Below, one piece after another: positions 4,977 through 6,158 of a stretch of 6,158 bases of DNA. The DNA comes from Halobacteriovoraceae bacterium (GTDB taxonomy: Bacteria; Bdellovibrionota; Bacteriovoracia; Bacteriovoracales; Bacteriovoracaceae). The notes below the pieces were generated by a model. It saw nothing but the letters and a program-made list of their open reading frames with translations, was not told the origin of the DNA and ran no database searches. Where the stretch lies: NCBI GenBank assembly GCA_018663815.1, contig JABJPQ010000303.1:1-6158 (forward strand), read 5' to 3'. Position numbers and translations under genes: made by a program. Position 1 is the first letter of the stretch, and each line of letters begins with the position of its first letter.

Positions 4977-5609
4977 CTAAGAGCGGCTAAAGTCGAGCAC
5001 TGAGTTTGAATTGTCCTCAAAAAAATCAAGGTCAATACAAAGCGTGGCGAAAAGAAGAATAGCCTTTTGATCTTGTGTCCAATTTTTTCGAGATAAATCG
5101 ATGGCAAATCTATCAGCATCCGTAAATGCTTCTTTTAGGAGTCCGCCCCATTTTTTGCTAATTACACCAACTTTATTACCCATTCTTCCTAAGATTTGAA
5201 AGGTCCATAATCTCCATCTGTAGGATTCAACTTGAGCAAAAACATTATTTTGGGCGTCGATTAGATCGTATTTTCTTTTGAGTAGTCCAAAACGTGTCTT
5301 GATTTCTCCAATATACCTGTTGTTATTGTCCGATATCTCTAAGTCTGAAAAGAAGAAATAAAAGGGTCTTTTTCCTATATAGATATGTTTTTTTTGATTA
5401 TCCCATACATCAATTGTCATTGGTCTATGGGAGCGAAGTATATTTCTTATGATACGGTGAAATATCCCTAGCGTTCTCTCTGCTGCAAAGCCTAGAAAAT
5501 CACCCTGTTCACTTTTTATTTCGTATTTATTAGCCGTTTCCCAGTCAATAATAATCTCAAGCATTTCTTTTATTTGTTGAACTATAATTACAGGATATGT
5601 TTTAAACAC
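4977..5609 (-). CDS. Phospholipid scramblase-family (LURP-one/Scramblase fold) protein
   Basis: A 210-residue protein with the layout of bacterial scramblase-family proteins: NKYEIKSEQGDFLGFAAE (28-44), a basic RSHRPMTIDVWD strand (59-70), KRPFYFFFSDLEI (80-92), YIGEIKTRFGLLKRKYDLID (99-118), then KKWGGLLKEAFTDADRFAID (152-171). It closes with a hydrophobic helix (about 180-197) ending in FFE. The fold is a twelve-strand barrel around that helix. Eukaryotic relatives move phospholipids between leaflets; the bacterial function is not known, and scrambling is not implied. Start is GTG (5609-5607), with AAAGGA (5622-5617) seven bases upstream. It follows the metallopeptidase fragment by 26 bases on the same strand, so the two are probably co-transcribed. 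A run of eight A in the coding strand (5395-5388) encodes part of QKK and keeps the frame. It converges with the M1-like gene, 18 bases apart, with no clear terminator. Confidence 0.82.
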   Translation of the reverse strand: MFKTYPVIIVQQIKEMLEIIIDWETANKYEIKSEQGDFLGFAAERTLGIFHRIIRNILRSHRPMTIDVWDNQKKHIYIGKRPFYFFFSDLEISDNNNRYIGEIKTRFGLLKRKYDLIDAQNNVFAQVESYRWRLWTFQILGRMGNKVGVISKKWGGLLKEAFTDADRFAIDLSRKNWTQDQKAILLFATLCIDLDFFEDNSNSVLDFSRS

Positions 5610-5635
5610 TATCTATTCCTTTTAATTCGGTATAG

Positions 5636-6157
5636 TTAAAATTTGGTGAGAAAATTATTCTCCCAAACGATATTCATTAATACGGGATCGAAGCCCTTTT
5701 TGAGCAAGTATCGGGCATATTTTTTTGTTGTTCGAAATTTTCGCTTCATTCCGTATTCAAATACCTTTGCAAACGTAGCCTGACTTTGTTCTCCATCATC
5801 TGAGAGATCAATAATATCCCAAAAAAAACCTGTTACACGCCACTCATTTTTCTCACCTGCACATACATCTATAGGAATATGTTCAAATCTTAGCGGGGCT
5901 CTTCTAGGAACAAGAAATTCGAATTGGGCATCTTGATCGCGTAAAGAAACATGCAGCCATGCTGAAAAATAACTGGCCCATCCTTCTGAGATCGCTAGAG
6001 TTGCTGAGTAACACTCATCGATCTTATGGCTTCCACCTGCTGTCTTTCCTATTTTTGCCTGAGCATAGATCGCGTGTCCTAGTTCGTGACCAACTACATC
6101 CCAGTGATGTCCGTTGGTGACGTAAACGGTATTGCCTGAGTGATAATCTCCTCCGGC
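5636..6157 (-). CDS. HELGH zinc metallopeptidase, C-terminal part (cut by window edge)
   Basis: An open frame runs from the window's right edge to TAA at 5638-5636, giving 173 residues of the C-terminus; the start is outside. Near the beginning are DVVGHELGHAIY (HExxH: two His ligands plus catalytic Glu) and, about 35 residues later, SEGWASYFSAW, where the Glu is the likely third zinc ligand. Together they indicate a gluzincin-type metallopeptidase. The stretch between, GGSHKIDECYSATLA, is notable for its cysteine and charged residues. The remaining roughly 100 residues are helical-looking and end WENNFLTKF. I do not recognise the exact family, and export cannot be judged without the N-terminus. 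A run of eight T in the coding strand (5828-5821) encodes GFFW without breaking the frame. It is upstream of and likely co-transcribed with the scramblase-family gene. Confidence 0.85.
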   Translation of the reverse strand, partial: AGGDYHSGNTVYVTNGHHWDVVGHELGHAIYAQAKIGKTAGGSHKIDECYSATLAISEGWASYFSAWLHVSLRDQDAQFEFLVPRRAPLRFEHIPIDVCAGEKNEWRVTGFFWDIIDLSDDGEQSQATFAKVFEYGMKRKFRTTKKYARYLLKKGFDPVLMNIVWENNFLTKF

Positions 6158-6158
6158 C

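Noticed and set aside
4956..4979. TAGCT/AGCTA inverted repeat between the convergent genes as a bidirectional terminator
   Set aside because: Only five base pairs with a 14-base loop and no T tract on either strand; it also overlaps both stop codons.
1..6158. CRISPR array or retron-like element
   Set aside because: No regularly spaced repeats, reverse transcriptase or Cas-like protein is visible on either strand.

Overview
The window is AT-rich bacterial DNA with Shine-Dalgarno-led genes and three GTG starts. It suggests a free-living or predatory proteobacterium-like organism. A scramblase-family protein, a secreted M1-like metallopeptidase, an AT-rich genome and tRNA-linked toxin-antitoxin genes would fit the Bdellovibrionota (Bacteriovorax-like). 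That placement is inference from gene content only, with low to moderate confidence.

Region 1 (1-1263) starts with the 3' end of a tRNA gene, probably tRNA-Arg. Downstream, on the minus strand, lies a compact RelE-type toxin-antitoxin operon: RHH antitoxin, then RelE-fold toxin, then possibly a 52-residue membrane protein that the supplied ORF list misses. The tRNA 3' end plus about 29 bases of flank (21-64) recurs as an imperfect direct repeat at 1085-1128. The two copies bracket the module like the ends of a small tRNA-targeted insertion. The rest of 905-1263 is non-coding: antitoxin promoter and operator, short repeats, and a possible promoter for the next operon.

Region 2 (1264-1921) is a HEPN/MNT pair of the HepT/MntA kind (type VII toxin-antitoxin). 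The genes overlap by 14 bases. The RNase-type motif R-x4-H-x-Y and the nucleotidyltransferase motif GS-x10-D-x-D are both intact. Two unrelated toxin-antitoxin systems therefore sit back to back beside one tRNA.

Region 3 (2115-4958) carries a hemolysin III/PAQR-type seven-helix membrane protein with a nearly leaderless promoter, a possible 24-codon hydrophobic peptide ORF, and a secreted 675-residue M1-like metallopeptidase. The peptidase has zinc ligands but no GAMEN exopeptidase motif.

Region 4 (4977-6158, minus strand) holds a scramblase-family protein and, 26 bases upstream of it in transcription order, the C-terminal 173 residues of a HELGH metallopeptidase cut by the window edge. These two look co-transcribed and converge on the M1-like gene with only 18 bases between stop codons and no recognisable terminator.

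The most noteworthy item is the repeat-bracketed toxin-antitoxin cassette at the tRNA 3' end, with a second toxin-antitoxin pair next to it. No wholly new system can be proven from this sequence alone.
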